Shown: positions 48,001 through 56,513, counted from the stretch's first letter. The stretch is 64,000 nt of DNA from Prevotella sp. P5-108 (GCF_002251385.1 NZ_NPJJ01000008.1:1-64000); one strand, 5' to 3'. Notes: generated from the letters alone by a model not told the origin. Made by a program: numbers and translations.

Positions 48001-48613
48001 TGCCATAGACATGCACACGCGAAAGATCGGTAAATCCGGCACGGCGGATGAGCGACTCGGTAATCTGGTAGACTCCGCTCTCGCTCACGCGTATCTTCGC
48101 CCATCGTCCTTGGGCCAGCACGGAGTTGGCGGCATAGCGCTCGCCCACAGGGACCACTGCCGCACGCTGGCGGCGACGGGCGGCACGACTGAGGGGGCGC
48201 GACTGCACATCGAGCATGAAACTGACAAGCAGCTGGTGACGGCCTCCGCGGAAGACCACGGGGCAGAAAGCGACCTCCAGGCTGGCCTGGCGGCGCGAGG
48301 TGACGATGTGCTGGGTGATAAGGGGGCTTGCGCCGGGCCGGACATCATGGGTGGCAAGCCGGTAGCGGGCTACGTCGGCAGCCGTCATGTCGATATATTC
48401 GGGATAGGCTATGCTGACGGTATAGACACTGTCGGCATAATCGCCCGAGAGGGGTATGGCGCAGGCAAAGGTGGGGGCCACGCTGTCTATCTTGACCTGC
48501 TGGGCGGTCAAATTATAAAACTTCTGCGCCCGGGTTGTCATAGCCGACGCAAGAAGTATCATGATTAATATGTATCTGACTGATTTCAGATGGCTGATGG
48601 TTTTATGTTTCAA
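45065..48613 (-). CDS. porU: Type IX secretion system sortase PorU
   Basis: About 1182 residues. Gingipain-like C25 protease domain with dyad H693 (in DYSGHGRAEQL) and C726 (in WITASCDIMAFDG). The C-terminal sorting-type domain ends GVYLYRVRAGSDGSKKTSKAKKLIVLGN. It cleaves the C-terminal domain from type IX cargo at the cell surface. I propose a TTG start at 48613, giving MKHKTISHLKSVRYILIMIL as the signal peptide and beginning eight bases after the upstream gene stops. The ATG at 48562 leaves a very short signal; the longer frame intrudes into the FAH gene. Confidence 0.93.
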   Translation of the reverse strand: MKHKTISHLKSVRYILIMILLASAMTTRAQKFYNLTAQQVKIDSVAPTFACAIPLSGDYADSVYTVSIAYPEYIDMTAADVARYRLATHDVRPGASPLITQHIVTSRRQASLEVAFCPVVFRGGRHQLLVSFMLDVQSRPLSRAARRRQRAAVVPVGERYAANSVLAQGRWAKIRVSESGVYQITESLIRRAGFTDLSRVHVYGMGGALIDEKLTGASLQAHDDLREVPICQVGGKRLFYAQGPVSWSANDATVRTRNPYSQYGYYFITQTDEAVTPIDSAQFVSSIYPSPHDYHWLHETDNYAWYHGGRNLYENTPIAFNSSYAYSLPAFSGSQQTARITVAVSAGGESRVDVFLADSLLGTISIMPQSYDKGASATATYRIGRYASDAKLVIKTIGSSTVRLDYISMAFDSPRPAPSLTGNIPVPDYVYNITNQNHHADGPADMVIIIPTSQKLLAQAERIKRLHEQRDGMRVTIVPADELFNEFSSGTPDASAYRHYLKMLYDRAETESDMPRYLLLFGDAVWDNRMLISDTRRLSADDYLLCYESENSFSELYCYVNDGFFTLMDDGEGTDIARDKEDIAVGRIPVTTAEAAKGVVDKIEAYMTNGNAGAWQNVLMFMGDDGNQNIHMKDVDMAAEQVAALHPGYHIKKVMWDAYQRESSATGHAYPGASQDVKQQMAAGALIMDYSGHGRAEQLSHERVVTINDFEQARNANLPLWITASCDIMAFDGVEPTIGETAVCNAKGGAVAFWGTTRTVQTLYNRPLNMAYLRHVLTVTDGRPTTLGEAQRLAKNEMVTTGQDVTVNKLQFTLLGDPAMTLNLPTMTAVIDSINGVSVTADARLQVGKVARISGHIEQAQDFDGVVTATVRDVRELVTCKQNNQAEAEEAFTYYDRKRVIYHGSDSVRAGRFALTFAVPKDISYSDGTGLINLYAVDNARQREAHGAFDRFTVAGGEVTTDSIGPSIYCYLNSPQFVNGGKVNTTPYFVAEITDEDGINATGSGIGHDLQLVIDGDMAKTYTLNDNFAFDFGTYTRGTTYYNIPELTEGKHTLVFRAWDVLNNASTARLDFTVVRGLEPNIFSVGLSKNPATTYTTFIINHDRTGSPMDIDIEVFDMSGRLLWTHSENGVPATGAYTVDWDLTLDTGGRLQTGVYLYRVRAGSDGSKKTSKAKKLIVLGNN

Positions 48614-48620
48614 TATCGTC

Positions 48621-49238
48621 TCACTTACAGTTAAACTCGAGCACCTTGCGCTCTTCGACATAACCTTCCAGATGGTCATCGATATGCACGGGACCCACGC
48701 CGGCAGGAGTACCGGTGAAGATTACGTCGCCTGTCTTCAGGGTGAAATACTGGCTGATGTAGGCCACTATCTCGTCGATGCCGAAGACCATGTCGGCGGT
48801 GCAGCCTTCCTGCACGGTCTGTCCATTGATATCGAGGTGGAACCGCAGGGCCTGCACATCGAGAAACTTGTCCTTGCCGACCCACTCGCCGATAGCTGCG
48901 GCACCGTCGAAGCTCTTGCTGAGGTCCCAGGGCAGACCCTTCTCGCGCAGCTGCTGCTGCACATCGCGGGCGGTGAAGTCGATACCCACCGTCACGGCAT
49001 CATAGTAGCGATGGGCGAAACGCTGGGGAATGTTCTTGCCCAACCTGCAGATGCGTATCACCAACTCGGCCTCATAGTCTATGCGTCCCATGAAGTCGGG
49101 AACGAAGAAGGGTTTGCCCGACTTGAGCAGCGACGAGTCGGCCTTGGTGAACAACACTGGGGCCTCTGTCTTATATAACGCACCATCCAACTCTTTATTG
49201 TGTTGGATGTAGTTCATTCCGATACCAAATATCTTCAT
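48621..49238 (-). CDS. Fumarylacetoacetate hydrolase family protein
   Basis: A 205-residue enzyme of the FAH superfamily (YcgM/FAHD1-like acylpyruvase group). Metal and substrate segments include IDYEAELVIRI (metal-binding E residues), GIDFTARDVQQQLREKGLPW, SFDGAAAIGEW and VIFTGTPAGVGPV. The substrate is likely a small beta-keto acid but cannot be fixed. TAACTTTG at 49295-49288 (minus) is a probable -7 box. It is the first gene of the minus-strand unit leading into porU. Confidence 0.9.
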   Translation of the reverse strand: MKIFGIGMNYIQHNKELDGALYKTEAPVLFTKADSSLLKSGKPFFVPDFMGRIDYEAELVIRICRLGKNIPQRFAHRYYDAVTVGIDFTARDVQQQLREKGLPWDLSKSFDGAAAIGEWVGKDKFLDVQALRFHLDINGQTVQEGCTADMVFGIDEIVAYISQYFTLKTGDVIFTGTPAGVGPVHIDDHLEGYVEERKVLEFNCK

Positions 49239-49348
49239 TGTCGTTTTCTTAATGTTTCTTCCGATAAAGTTCAGTTCCAATCTGTTGCAAAGTTACAAAA
49301 AAAGATGTAACCACACGACACAAAAAGACTGAATGTAATGCTGTTTTT

Positions 49349-50689
49349 TCAGCGATTGGACACCTCTTCCAGGATGTCATGGATACGCCCGATGAGATAG
49401 AATGGCAGATTGACGAGTCTGAATGTCTTGCCTTTGGGCGTATTGACCCTGTCTACGGAATAAGGTTTGGACCATATCCTTACAGCCACATCGTGGTCGC
49501 AACTGTCCATAAACACCTGGAGCGAACGCAGATGCGAGTTGGAACCGCTCTTGACCTCTATGGGATAAAGCCGCGACTCGTGGTTAATGACAAAGTCGAC
49601 CTCGGCACCATTGTTGACCTTGGCCCAGAAGGCTCTGCGCTGCCCCACACGGTCGTCGAGCGACAGCAGTTCCTGTGCCGTCACCTGCTCGGCTATGTGT
49701 CCGCGCCAGGAGTCAACCATATCAGTCGAACCGATAATCTCACGGCGTATACCGGCTTGATAATTGACCAGCCCGGTATCAAACCATATCAGTTTGGGCA
49801 TCCTCCGCGTCTCTGGAACCAAAGGCAGCTGGGTCGAAGACACCGGATAGACCAACTCAAGGAGCATGGCCTTCTCAAGGAGACGAAAGGCTTCGCCCAC
49901 CTCACGCGATTTATACCCCGAGTTGGCAAAGTTGCCGAGCGTAATGGTCTCGCCGGCCGACGCCCAACCATACGAGAGGATAAACCTCACGGTGTCTGTT
50001 AGCTTGTTACCTGCCACATATTTCTCTGCATCATCCTTGTAGGCTTGCACCAGTGTCTCATAGACATCTTCAAGGGCAACAATATCACGTGTTTCTGCAT
50101 ATTGCTTCACTGCCTCAGGCATTCCGCCAACGATGGCGAAAAGGTTGAACCAATGCATCATCTGCTCATGAAACGCCACGGTCATCTCTGGCTTTTCTCT
50201 CAATAAGGCCAGCAGATTGTGCTTGCCCGTTGCACCCAGAAACTCGTAGAACGAGCAGGGCCGCAAGGCAAGATACTGCACCCGCCCTACCGGAAAACTC
50301 ACCTTTACATCAATGAGATTTTCGAGCAGACTGCCAGCGGCTATGACATGGAGGTCGGGGCGCCGCTCGTAGAAATATCTGAGCAGCCCGATGGTCTTAG
50401 GCGAATTCTGGATTTCATCGATGAATATGAGGGTATTGCCAGGGGTTCTCGCCTTGCCCTGACTGGCAAAGAGCATGTCAACCAAATCGTCAAGGGGAAT
50501 TGCCATCTCAAACATCCTGACATTCTCGGCCATCTCCATGTTGAAATAGAGATAGTTGTCAAACTGCTTGCCAAATTGGTTGACAACCGTTGTCTTGCCC
50601 ACTTGCCTTGCACCTCTTAATATTAATGGCTTGCGCCGGCTTGAGGTTTTCCATTGCTCCAGCTTAGCCAATATCTGCCGTTCAAACAT
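49349..50689 (-). CDS. AAA ATPase with C-terminal DUF4143 (copy B)
   Basis: A 446-residue AAA_14/DUF4143 protein. Walker A GARQVGKT at 26-33, Walker B LIFIDEIQNSPKTI, sensor VIAAGSLLENL, then SFPVGRVQYLALRPCSFYEFL. The C-terminal region has EVDFVINHESRLYPIEVKSGSNSHLRSLQ, with the D...E-V-K arrangement of a nuclease-like core. A four-unit 33-base repeat lies upstream. It is unrelated in operon terms to its neighbours. Confidence 0.87.
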   Translation of the reverse strand: MFERQILAKLEQWKTSSRRKPLILRGARQVGKTTVVNQFGKQFDNYLYFNMEMAENVRMFEMAIPLDDLVDMLFASQGKARTPGNTLIFIDEIQNSPKTIGLLRYFYERRPDLHVIAAGSLLENLIDVKVSFPVGRVQYLALRPCSFYEFLGATGKHNLLALLREKPEMTVAFHEQMMHWFNLFAIVGGMPEAVKQYAETRDIVALEDVYETLVQAYKDDAEKYVAGNKLTDTVRFILSYGWASAGETITLGNFANSGYKSREVGEAFRLLEKAMLLELVYPVSSTQLPLVPETRRMPKLIWFDTGLVNYQAGIRREIIGSTDMVDSWRGHIAEQVTAQELLSLDDRVGQRRAFWAKVNNGAEVDFVINHESRLYPIEVKSGSNSHLRSLQVFMDSCDHDVAVRIWSKPYSVDRVNTPKGKTFRLVNLPFYLIGRIHDILEEVSNR

Positions 50690-50711
50690 AATGAATTATC
50701 TTGACTTGGTG

Positions 50712-50719
50712 CAAAGATA
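50712..50719 (-). promoter_or_regulatory. -7 box of DUF4143 ATPase copy B
   Basis: TATCTTTG on the minus strand, 22 bases before the ATG, with TTTC 20 bases upstream as a weak -33 box. The 33-base array lies just upstream of this promoter. Confidence 0.6.
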
Positions 50720-50755
50720 TGGAATTTTCTTGAGTTCCAGAAACTTTCAGACAAA

Positions 50756-50878
50756 TTTGTTACAAATCATGGGCAACAAACTGCTATTTTTGTCGCAAAT
50801 CAGGGGCAACAGGACTTTACTTTTGTTGCAAATCATGGGCAACAACGCGGTATTCTTGTCGCAAATCAAGGGCAAGAG
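50756..50878 (-). repeat. Four 33-base repeats upstream of DUF4143 ATPase copy B
   Basis: A 24-base core (minus consensus TTGTTGCCCATGATTTGCAAC, then AAA) starts at 50756, 50789, 50822 and 50855 on the plus strand, exactly 33 bases apart, with 9-base spacers. Two cores are good inverted repeats (TTGTTGC, 9 bases, GCAACAA or close). One minus-strand frame is open through the array, giving an 11-residue periodic peptide of LLPxICxK type that stops right after the last unit. Confidence 0.93.
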
Positions 50879-50957
50879 GGCTATCATTGGGACGACGGAC
50901 ACAACCTCCGGAGCCTGAACAATGGCCTCGGCGGCGACTCTGACCAGTGGAAACGGG

Positions 50958-51614
50958 TCAGAACATCTCTTCGCTCTTCTTCTTGATGGTCTTGAAGATA
51001 TTGGACCACGCGTTGCCCTCTTCCTTCTTGTCCTCGGCGTTGCGGTCTTTCTGCTGCGAGTTGTTCGACTTGCGGGAAGCGTGCTTCTTGGTAGCGTGGG
51101 GCTTGGCGGTGTGTTTTCTCTTGGTCTTCGTTGTGGGCATATCGCTCTGCTTCATACGCTCGGCCCACTCGCCGGTAAAACTGTAACCTGCCTCGGTTAT
51201 CTCGAAGTCTATCTCTGGCATATTGATACCCTCGGCAGGACGATAGGGAATCTCGCTGCCGTTGTAACGCTCCACCCTCACGGTGCATACGCCCTTGGCA
51301 AGGATGTCGAGCTCCTTGGCAGCACGCCACGACAGGTCGATGATACGCCCACGGGCAAAGGGGCCACGGTCGGTGACCTTGACCACTACCGACTTGTTGT
51401 TAGAGAGATTGGTTACCTTGAGCAGGGTGCCGAAGGGATAGGTGCGATGGGCGCAGGTGAGACTGTCGTGATGCAGTCTGTCGCCGCTGGCAGTACGCGC
51501 GCCGGTGGCGCGTTTGGAATAAAAAGTAGCCTTACCCCTCTGCGTCTGTGCCAGCATAGGGGTAAAGCTCAAGAGTGATAAGATTGCAATAATTACTCTT
51601 CGTATTTGTTTCAT
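50958..51614 (-). CDS. rlpA: RlpA-like septal lytic protein
   Basis: A 218-residue exported protein (signal MKQIRRVIIAILSLLSFTPMLAQ). The double-psi beta-barrel domain (about 25-120) shows GKATFYSKRATGARTASGDRL, HRTYPFGTLLKVTNL and VVKVTDRGPFARGRIIDLS, the RlpA signature. The C-terminal half is a basic, K/R-rich tail without a SPOR domain. RlpA proteins cut or bind denuded peptidoglycan. It lies about 64 bases downstream of gdhA on the same strand; a G+C-rich hairpin (CCGCGGTTGTCGGC type) lies between. Confidence 0.88.
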   Translation of the reverse strand: MKQIRRVIIAILSLLSFTPMLAQTQRGKATFYSKRATGARTASGDRLHHDSLTCAHRTYPFGTLLKVTNLSNNKSVVVKVTDRGPFARGRIIDLSWRAAKELDILAKGVCTVRVERYNGSEIPYRPAEGINMPEIDFEITEAGYSFTGEWAERMKQSDMPTTKTKRKHTAKPHATKKHASRKSNNSQQKDRNAEDKKEEGNAWSNIFKTIKKKSEEMF

Positions 51615-51678
51615 AAGTTATGTAGCAACCGCGTGTTGCCGGCTTCGTTGCCGACAACCGCGGTCTGTGCATTGTCGC

Positions 51679-53016
51679 TTACACTACGCCCTGGGCCAGC
51701 ATAGCCTTGGCTACCTTCATGAAGCCGGCGATATTGGCACCCTTGACATAGTTGATGTAGCCATCGGGCTCAGTGCCATACTTGGCACACTGGTCGTGGA
51801 TGGAGCTCATGATGTAGTGGAGCTTCTCGTCGACCTCGTCCTTGCTCCAGTGCAGGCGTATAGAGTTCTGAGTCATCTCCAGACCCGATGTTGCCACGCC
51901 ACCAGCGTTGACAGCCTTGCCGGGAGCGAAGAGCTGCTTGGCAGCCACAAACTTCTCGACAGCCTCAGCCGTACAACCCATGTTGCTCACCTCAGCCACA
52001 CACAATGGGTGGTTGGCGAGAATCATGTCGGCGTCGTCGCCATTGAGCTCGTTCTGGGTAGCACAGGTCAGATAGATGTCGGCCTTTACCTCCCATGGCT
52101 TCTTGCCTGCCACGAATGTAGCCTCGGGATAAACCTCAGCATAGGGCTGGCAGATGTCGTTGCCGCTGGAGCGGAGCTCGAGCATATATTCTATCTTGTC
52201 GCCGCTGACGCCTTCTGGGTCGTGGATATAACCGTCAGGTCCACTGATGGTAATCACCTTGGCACCAAGCTGGGTAGCCTTCTTGGCAGCACCCCAAGCC
52301 ACGTTGCCGAAGCCAGAGATAGCCACTGTCTTGCCGGCGATATCAAGGCCCTTGTCCTTCATCATGTGGTTGACGAAATAGAGCGCGCCGAAACCGGTAG
52401 CCTCGGGACGGAGGATAGAACCGCCCCACTCTATGCCTTTACCGGTAAGCACACCTTCGTAGCGATGAGTGAGCTTCTTGTACTGGCCAAAGAGATAGCC
52501 AATCTCACGACCGCCTACGCCGATGTCGCCTGCAGGAACGTCCTCATCAGGACCGATATAGCGATAGAGCTCGTCCATGAACGCCTGGCAGAAACGCATG
52601 ATTTCGGCATCACTGCGACCGCGGGGAGAGAAGTCTGAACCACCCTTGGCGCCACCCATAGGCAGCGTGGTGAGCGCGTTCTTGAATGTCTGCTCGAAGC
52701 CCAGGAACTTCATAATAGAAAGGTTGACAGAGGGATGGAATCGCAGACCGCCCTTGTACGGGCCGATGGCGCCGTTGAACTGTACGCGATAACCTATATT
52801 GACATGCACCTCGCCATTGTCATCTACCCATGGCACACGGAACATGTGTACACGCTCGGGCTCTACGATGCGCTCGACGATTTTGGCCTTTTCAAACTCA
52901 GGATGCTGGTTGTAGACGTCCTTAATAGACTCCAACACTTCGCTCACTGCCTGAAGGAACTCTGACTCACCAGGATGCTTGCGCTCCAGGTCTTGCATGA
53001 TTTTCTGTACTTCCAT
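51679..53016 (-). CDS. gdhA: NADP-specific glutamate dehydrogenase
   Basis: A 445-residue hexameric enzyme linking 2-oxoglutarate and ammonia to glutamate. Conserved substrate segment FRVPWVDDNGEVHVNIGYRVQFNGAIGPYKGGLRFHPSV, catalytic lysine region LPMGGAKGGSDF, PAGDIGVGGREIGYLFGQYK, and nucleotide-binding VAISGFGNVAWGAAKKATQLGAKV. It has full length. The promoter is well defined. Confidence 0.97.
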   Translation of the reverse strand: MEVQKIMQDLERKHPGESEFLQAVSEVLESIKDVYNQHPEFEKAKIVERIVEPERVHMFRVPWVDDNGEVHVNIGYRVQFNGAIGPYKGGLRFHPSVNLSIMKFLGFEQTFKNALTTLPMGGAKGGSDFSPRGRSDAEIMRFCQAFMDELYRYIGPDEDVPAGDIGVGGREIGYLFGQYKKLTHRYEGVLTGKGIEWGGSILRPEATGFGALYFVNHMMKDKGLDIAGKTVAISGFGNVAWGAAKKATQLGAKVITISGPDGYIHDPEGVSGDKIEYMLELRSSGNDICQPYAEVYPEATFVAGKKPWEVKADIYLTCATQNELNGDDADMILANHPLCVAEVSNMGCTAEAVEKFVAAKQLFAPGKAVNAGGVATSGLEMTQNSIRLHWSKDEVDEKLHYIMSSIHDQCAKYGTEPDGYINYVKGANIAGFMKVAKAMLAQGVV

Positions 53017-53066
53017 AGTGGTATTTCTTTAAGTAATTGAGATTTACAGATTGTTTATTACTATGG

Positions 53067-53097
53067 CAAAAGTAGTGTATTTGAAGCAAACAAACAA
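53067..53097 (-). promoter_or_regulatory. Promoter of gdhA
   Basis: TTG (53097-53095), 20 bases, TACTTTTG (53074-53067) on the minus strand, about 50 bases before the start codon. Confidence 0.7.
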
Positions 53098-53296
53098 GAA
53101 AAAACGCATTTATTTTACTCTCCCCACTTACTTTTCGACATATGCCAGGCCGGCGGGACGGCAGACCGCGACGACCGCCATGATGCAAATTAAAACAAAA
53201 AGAATGAATAATGCCACAAAAAGCAAAATTATCTTGACGCAAAGCATACTAAAAAAGTTTTTTGATATACCTTTGCATAATATAAATATGTGTATT

Positions 53297-56254
53297 ATGG
53301 AATCGAAGATACCTGCCCAATGGGAGAAGTTCTATCTCAAAGACGTGAGCTTTGTCAATCTGATGATGCGACGCATCTACAATGTGCTCATCGTCGCCAA
53401 CCCCTACGACGCCTTCATGCTCGAAGACGACGGACGCATCGAGGAGAAAATCTACAATGAATATATGCTGCTGGGACTGCGCTATCCGCCTACATTCACT
53501 CAGGTGAGCACCACCGAGGAGGCCGAGAAGATGCTGCACACCACCAACATAGACCTGGTGATATGTATGCCCGGCAACGCCGACAACGACGCCTTCGCCG
53601 TGGCCCGCGCCATCAAGCACAAGTTTCCCCACATGCACTGCATAGTGCTCACTCCGTTCTCGCATGGCATCACCAAGCGCATGCAGCACGAAGACCTGTC
53701 TATCTTCGACTACGTATTCTGCTGGCTGGGCAATACCAACCTCATACTCTCGATCATCAAACTGATAGAGGACAAGATGAATCTGGACCACGACATCCAC
53801 GAGGCGGGTGTGCAGATGATTCTGGTGGTCGAAGACAGCATAAGGTTCTACAGTTCGATACTCCCCAACCTTTATAATTATATACTGCTGCAGAGCCAGC
53901 GCTTCTCGACCGAGGCGCTCAACCGCCATGCCGCCACCATGCGTATGCGCGGACGACCCAAGGTGGTGCTCGCGCGCACCTATGAAGAGGCAATGGCCAT
54001 GTACGAACGCTATAGCGACAATGTGTTGGGCGTCATCAGCGACGCCCGCTTCCCCATCCACGGCGAGAAGGACCCCGAAGCCGGCATCAAGCTCTTCCGC
54101 GAGATACGCAGCCGTAACGAGTATGTGCCGCTCATCATGGAGAGCTCCGAGAGCAGCAACCGCGCCAAGGCCGAAGCCGAGGGATTCAGATTTGTCGACA
54201 AGAACTCCAAGAAGATGAGCCTCGACCTGCGCCGGCTGATGGAAGAGCACATGGGATTTGGCGATTTCGTCTTCCGCGACCCGCGCAGCCACGAGGAGAT
54301 ACTGCGTATACACAGTCTGAAGGAGCTTCAGGACAACATCTTCAAGATTCCCAACGACTCCATGCTCTACCACATCAGCCGCAACCACATGAGCCGCTGG
54401 CTCTCGGCGCGCGCCATCTTCCCCGTGTCGGCGTTCCTCAAGGATGTGACATGGAACAAGCTGCAGGATGTCGATGCCCACCGACAGATTATCTACGATG
54501 CCATCGTCCAGTACCGACACCTGAAAAACCAGGGCGTGGTGGCAGTGTTCGACCGCAAGAAGTTCGACCGCTTCAGCCACTTCGCACGCATCGGCGAAGG
54601 CTCGCTCGGCGGCAAGGGCCGTGGCCTGGCTTTTCTGGACAACATCATCAAGCGCCACCCCGACTTCAACCAGTTTGCCGGCGTCAGCGTGCAGATACCC
54701 AAGACCGTGGTGCTCTGCACCGATGTCTTCGACCGGTTTATGGAGCAGAACAACCTCTACCAGATAGCCCTCAGCGACGCCTCTGACGAAGAGATACTCC
54801 AGCACTTCCTCCAGGCGCAGCTGCCCGATGAGTTCATCGCCGACTTCTATGCTTTCTTCGAAGCCATACAGAGCCCTATAGCCATACGCTCATCATCGCT
54901 GCTCGAAGACGCACACTATCAGCCCTTCGCCGGCATCTACTCGACCTACATGATACCCTATCTCGCCGACAAGTATGCCATGCTGCAGATGCTGGCGTGT
55001 GCCATCAAGGGCGTATATGCCTCGGTATTCTACCGCGACTCCAAGGCATACATGACCGCCACGAGCAACGTGATAGACCAGGAGAAGATGGCGGTGATAC
55101 TGCAGGAGGTGGTGGGCCACCAGTATGGCAACCGCTTCTACCCCAACTTCTCGGGTGTGCTGCGGTCTATCAACTACTACCCCATCGGCGACGAACAGGC
55201 CGACGAGGGTATCGCCTCGCTCGCGCTGGGTCTGGGCAAGTATATCGTAGATGGAGGACAGACGCTGCGCGTTTCGCCCTATCATCCGCATCAGGTATTG
55301 CAGACGAGCGAGATGGAGACTGCGCTGCGCGAGACACAAACCCAGTTCTATGCGCTCGACATGCAACACGTGGGCGAAGACTTCAAGGTCGACGATGGGT
55401 TCAACATCCTCAAACTCCGTGTCAAGGACGCCGAGGCCGACCATGCGCTCAACTTCATCGCGTCGACCTACGACCCTTACGACCAGGTGATACGCGACGG
55501 ACTCTACGACGGCGGACGCAAGATAATCTCCTTTGCCGGAGTGCTGCAGCAAGATGTGTTCCCCCTGCCCCAACTGCTGCAGATGACCATGCGCTATGGA
55601 GCGGCAGAGATGAGACGCCCCATAGAGGTGGAGTTTGCCTGCAACCTCAACGCCGACCGCACAGGCAGCTTCTTCCTCCTGCAGATAAGGCCCATCGTAG
55701 ACAGCAAGCAGATGCTTGACGAAGACATCTGCGCCATCAGCGACGACCGCTGCCTGCTGCGCTCCCACAACTCGCTGGGCCACGGCGCCAGCGAAGAGGT
55801 GACCGATGTGGTCTATGTCAAGACCGACGACCAGTTTACAGCCATCAACACCCCCGCCATAGCCTGTGAGATAGAGCGCATCAACCGCCGCTTCCTCGAT
55901 GAAGGCCGTGGATACGTGCTCATAGGGCCCGGACGGTGGGGCTCGAGCGACCCTTGGCTGGGCGTGCCGGTCAAGTGGCCTCACATCAGCGCCGCTCAGG
56001 TCATCGTCGAGGTCGAACTCAAGAACTACCGGGTGGACCCCAGCCAGGGCACACACTTCTTCCAGAACCTCACCAGCTTTGGCGTGGGCTACTTCACCAT
56101 CGACACCAACACCGACAACGGCATCTACCGCAAGGAGGTGCTCGACGCGATGCCCGCGGTCGAAGAGACTCAATTTGTAAGGCACGTGAGATTTGACAAA
56201 CCGCTCAAAATACTCATGGATGGCAAGAAACAGGAGGGTGTAGTGTTGATTTAA
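53297..56254 (+). CDS. Receiver-like / PEP-pyruvate-binding domain fusion protein
   Basis: About 985 residues. The N-terminal 400 hold two response-regulator-like regions (NVLIVANPYDAFMLEDDG, and MILVVEDSIRFYSSIL with VLGVISDARFP as the acidic site). From about 430 comes the PPDK_N ATP-grasp domain: SLGGKGRGLAFLD (G438-G-K) and IRSSSLLEDAHYQPFAG. The swivelling phosphohistidine domain (GGxTSHAA type) and the TIM barrel of PEP synthase are not seen. Instead a C-terminal region has YVLIGPGRWGSSDPWLGVPV. It is probably a two-component-linked phosphotransfer or sensing protein, not a true PEP synthase. I use the ATG at 53297. TACCTTTG (about 53267) is a -7 candidate. Confidence 0.85.
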   Translation: MESKIPAQWEKFYLKDVSFVNLMMRRIYNVLIVANPYDAFMLEDDGRIEEKIYNEYMLLGLRYPPTFTQVSTTEEAEKMLHTTNIDLVICMPGNADNDAFAVARAIKHKFPHMHCIVLTPFSHGITKRMQHEDLSIFDYVFCWLGNTNLILSIIKLIEDKMNLDHDIHEAGVQMILVVEDSIRFYSSILPNLYNYILLQSQRFSTEALNRHAATMRMRGRPKVVLARTYEEAMAMYERYSDNVLGVISDARFPIHGEKDPEAGIKLFREIRSRNEYVPLIMESSESSNRAKAEAEGFRFVDKNSKKMSLDLRRLMEEHMGFGDFVFRDPRSHEEILRIHSLKELQDNIFKIPNDSMLYHISRNHMSRWLSARAIFPVSAFLKDVTWNKLQDVDAHRQIIYDAIVQYRHLKNQGVVAVFDRKKFDRFSHFARIGEGSLGGKGRGLAFLDNIIKRHPDFNQFAGVSVQIPKTVVLCTDVFDRFMEQNNLYQIALSDASDEEILQHFLQAQLPDEFIADFYAFFEAIQSPIAIRSSSLLEDAHYQPFAGIYSTYMIPYLADKYAMLQMLACAIKGVYASVFYRDSKAYMTATSNVIDQEKMAVILQEVVGHQYGNRFYPNFSGVLRSINYYPIGDEQADEGIASLALGLGKYIVDGGQTLRVSPYHPHQVLQTSEMETALRETQTQFYALDMQHVGEDFKVDDGFNILKLRVKDAEADHALNFIASTYDPYDQVIRDGLYDGGRKIISFAGVLQQDVFPLPQLLQMTMRYGAAEMRRPIEVEFACNLNADRTGSFFLLQIRPIVDSKQMLDEDICAISDDRCLLRSHNSLGHGASEEVTDVVYVKTDDQFTAINTPAIACEIERINRRFLDEGRGYVLIGPGRWGSSDPWLGVPVKWPHISAAQVIVEVELKNYRVDPSQGTHFFQNLTSFGVGYFTIDTNTDNGIYRKEVLDAMPAVEETQFVRHVRFDKPLKILMDGKKQEGVVLI

Positions 56255-56294
56255 GTCAATAATTATAGTTTTTAGCAAAAAAAGAGGTAATTTA

Positions 56295-56326
56295 TTTGCA
56301 GATATGATAAAAACCTTATACCTTTG
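56295..56326 (+). promoter_or_regulatory. Promoter of the candidate small RNA
   Basis: TTTG (56295-56298), 20 bases, TACCTTTG (56319-56326): an exact Bacteroidota consensus with optimal spacing, about 40 bases after the end of the PEP-domain gene. Confidence 0.8.
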
Positions 56327-56331
56327 CATCG

Positions 56332-56393
56332 TGTTTTTCATGGTATTAGATTTAAGGTTAACAAAGATTGGGACTCAGCGGAGTCCCTTTTTT
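56332..56393 (+). ncRNA. Candidate small RNA of about 60 nt
   Basis: The predicted start lies 5-7 bases after the -7 box. A G-C stem GGGACTC/GAGTCCC at 56370-56387 with a 4-base loop is followed by TTTTTT, a classic intrinsic terminator. Between them lies TCATGGTATTAGATTTAAGG, then TTAACAAAGATTG. There is no open frame of useful length after the predicted start. The unit is complete (promoter, short body, terminator) and stands free between genes. Confidence 0.65.
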
Positions 56394-56513
56394 ATTTTTA
56401 CCCCATCCCGAAGCACCGTTTCCCACCCTCACCGACCACGATAAGAATTGCCAAGGTTAGCCCCGAGCACGGCATAGAAGCCCCAGCCCATTGGGAAGGG
56501 TTTGGAGAGGGGT

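Noticed and set aside
50756..50878. Possible CRISPR array (regular repeats; likewise 57527-57641 and 17275-17357)
   Set aside because: Spacers are only 9-17 bases, there are just four units, and no cas gene is nearby. The arrays are tied to ATPase promoters.
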